64,000 nucleotides of DNA, from positions 20,569-84,568 of the forward strand of contig JALOOM010000022.1 of the NCBI GenBank assembly GCA_025454395.1, read 5' to 3'. Below are positions 63,869-64,000 of this stretch, piece by piece. The notes below the pieces were generated by a model. That model was not told where the DNA came from, ran no database searches, and saw only the letters and a list, made by a program, of their open reading frames with translations. How positions within the stretch are numbered: the stretch's first letter is position 1; every line of letters starts with the position of its first letter. This DNA is from Elainella sp. Prado103. GTDB lineage: Bacteria > Cyanobacteriota > Cyanobacteriia > Elainellales > Elainellaceae. Made by a program: the position numbers and the translations under genes.

Positions 63869-64000
63869 TTAACCGATCGGTAAACTGCTCAATACAGTTG
63901 TGAGGTTTTGGGTGAGTCCGGCCATCATTTGGCGAGTCACAGGTAGGCTATCGATCGCCATCCCGGCTGACAGGAGCATCATATAAAGAATCGAGTATTT
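63869..64000 (-). CDS. C-terminal end of an unidentified protein (partial)
   Basis: A minus-strand frame is open from the window edge to TAA at 63869-63871 and gives 43 residues. They form a helix-like stretch (KYSILYMMLLSAGMAIDSLP, then VTRQMMAGLTQNL) with a polar end. The start is outside the window. It might be the end of one of the conserved cyanobacterial DUF proteins, but no family is claimed. Confidence 0.55.
   Translation of the reverse strand, partial: KYSILYMMLLSAGMAIDSLPVTRQMMAGLTQNLTTVLSSLPIG

Overview
This window is a piece of a cyanobacterial chromosome. The evidence is a photosystem II psbY gene, menG (phylloquinone methyltransferase), a COP23-type protein, an HHL1-like protein, a TIGR02652-type protein, and many CGATCG palindromes with some full HIP1 octamers (GCGATCGC). 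No rRNA, tRNA, CRISPR array or complete insertion sequence was found. The genus cannot be named from the sequence alone.

Layout. 1-3.3 kb: an FKBP isomerase with a good terminator, an RTX calcium-binding protein, a decayed reading frame and an L,D-transpeptidase. 3.5-26 kb: a surface and export locus, nearly all on the minus strand. In transcription order it holds a parvulin-like isomerase, an ABC exporter with a dead C39 peptidase domain, an HlyD adaptor, an RTX protein, a TPR-GT61 glycosyltransferase, a TPR-methyltransferase, a TPR-double GT2 glycosyltransferase, a three-module glycosyltransferase with N-terminal repeats, and a methyltransferase. A sulfotransferase converges on this block. 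26.7-31.7 kb: a metallophosphoesterase and an exopolysaccharide export pair (tyrosine autokinase and Wza-like outer-membrane protein). 32.4-39.6 kb: recJ, aldehyde dehydrogenase-glutaredoxin-tadA, an M50 protease and a GTPase. 39.8-51 kb: housekeeping and small conserved genes, including HHL1-like, glutathionyl-hydroquinone reductase, TspO-like, a D-Ala-D-Ala dipeptidase, a REC-GAF regulator, menG, a DUF445 protein, psbY, a gamma-carbonic-anhydrase-like protein and ppa. 51-64 kb: solute-binding proteins, fumarase, an AAA+ ATPase translationally coupled to a PIG-V-like mannosyltransferase, a DUF1802 protein and a COP23 protein.

How the genes work together. The 4-26 kb block reads as a system that exports an RTX protein by a type I machine and builds or modifies a glycan that may be sulfated and methylated. 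The RTX gene ends only 21 bp before the first TPR-glycosyltransferase, so the likely secreted product and the sugar enzymes appear to share a transcript. The Wza/Wzc pair 2 kb beyond it suggests a wider cell-surface region.

Two things stand out outside the genes. First, two copies of a small mobile element (MITE) of 147 and 176 bp lie in opposite orientation. Each has 16-bp terminal inverted repeats and a perfect 10-bp target duplication. One sits 11 bp after a stop codon and the other about 20 bp before the start of the AAA+ gene. Second, almost every intergenic gap holds a tandem array of 11-18-bp units with unrelated sequences, often 14 bp long. Several small genes of 30-67 codons are proposed from the sequence; psbY and a 58-codon gene with its own terminator are the best supported.
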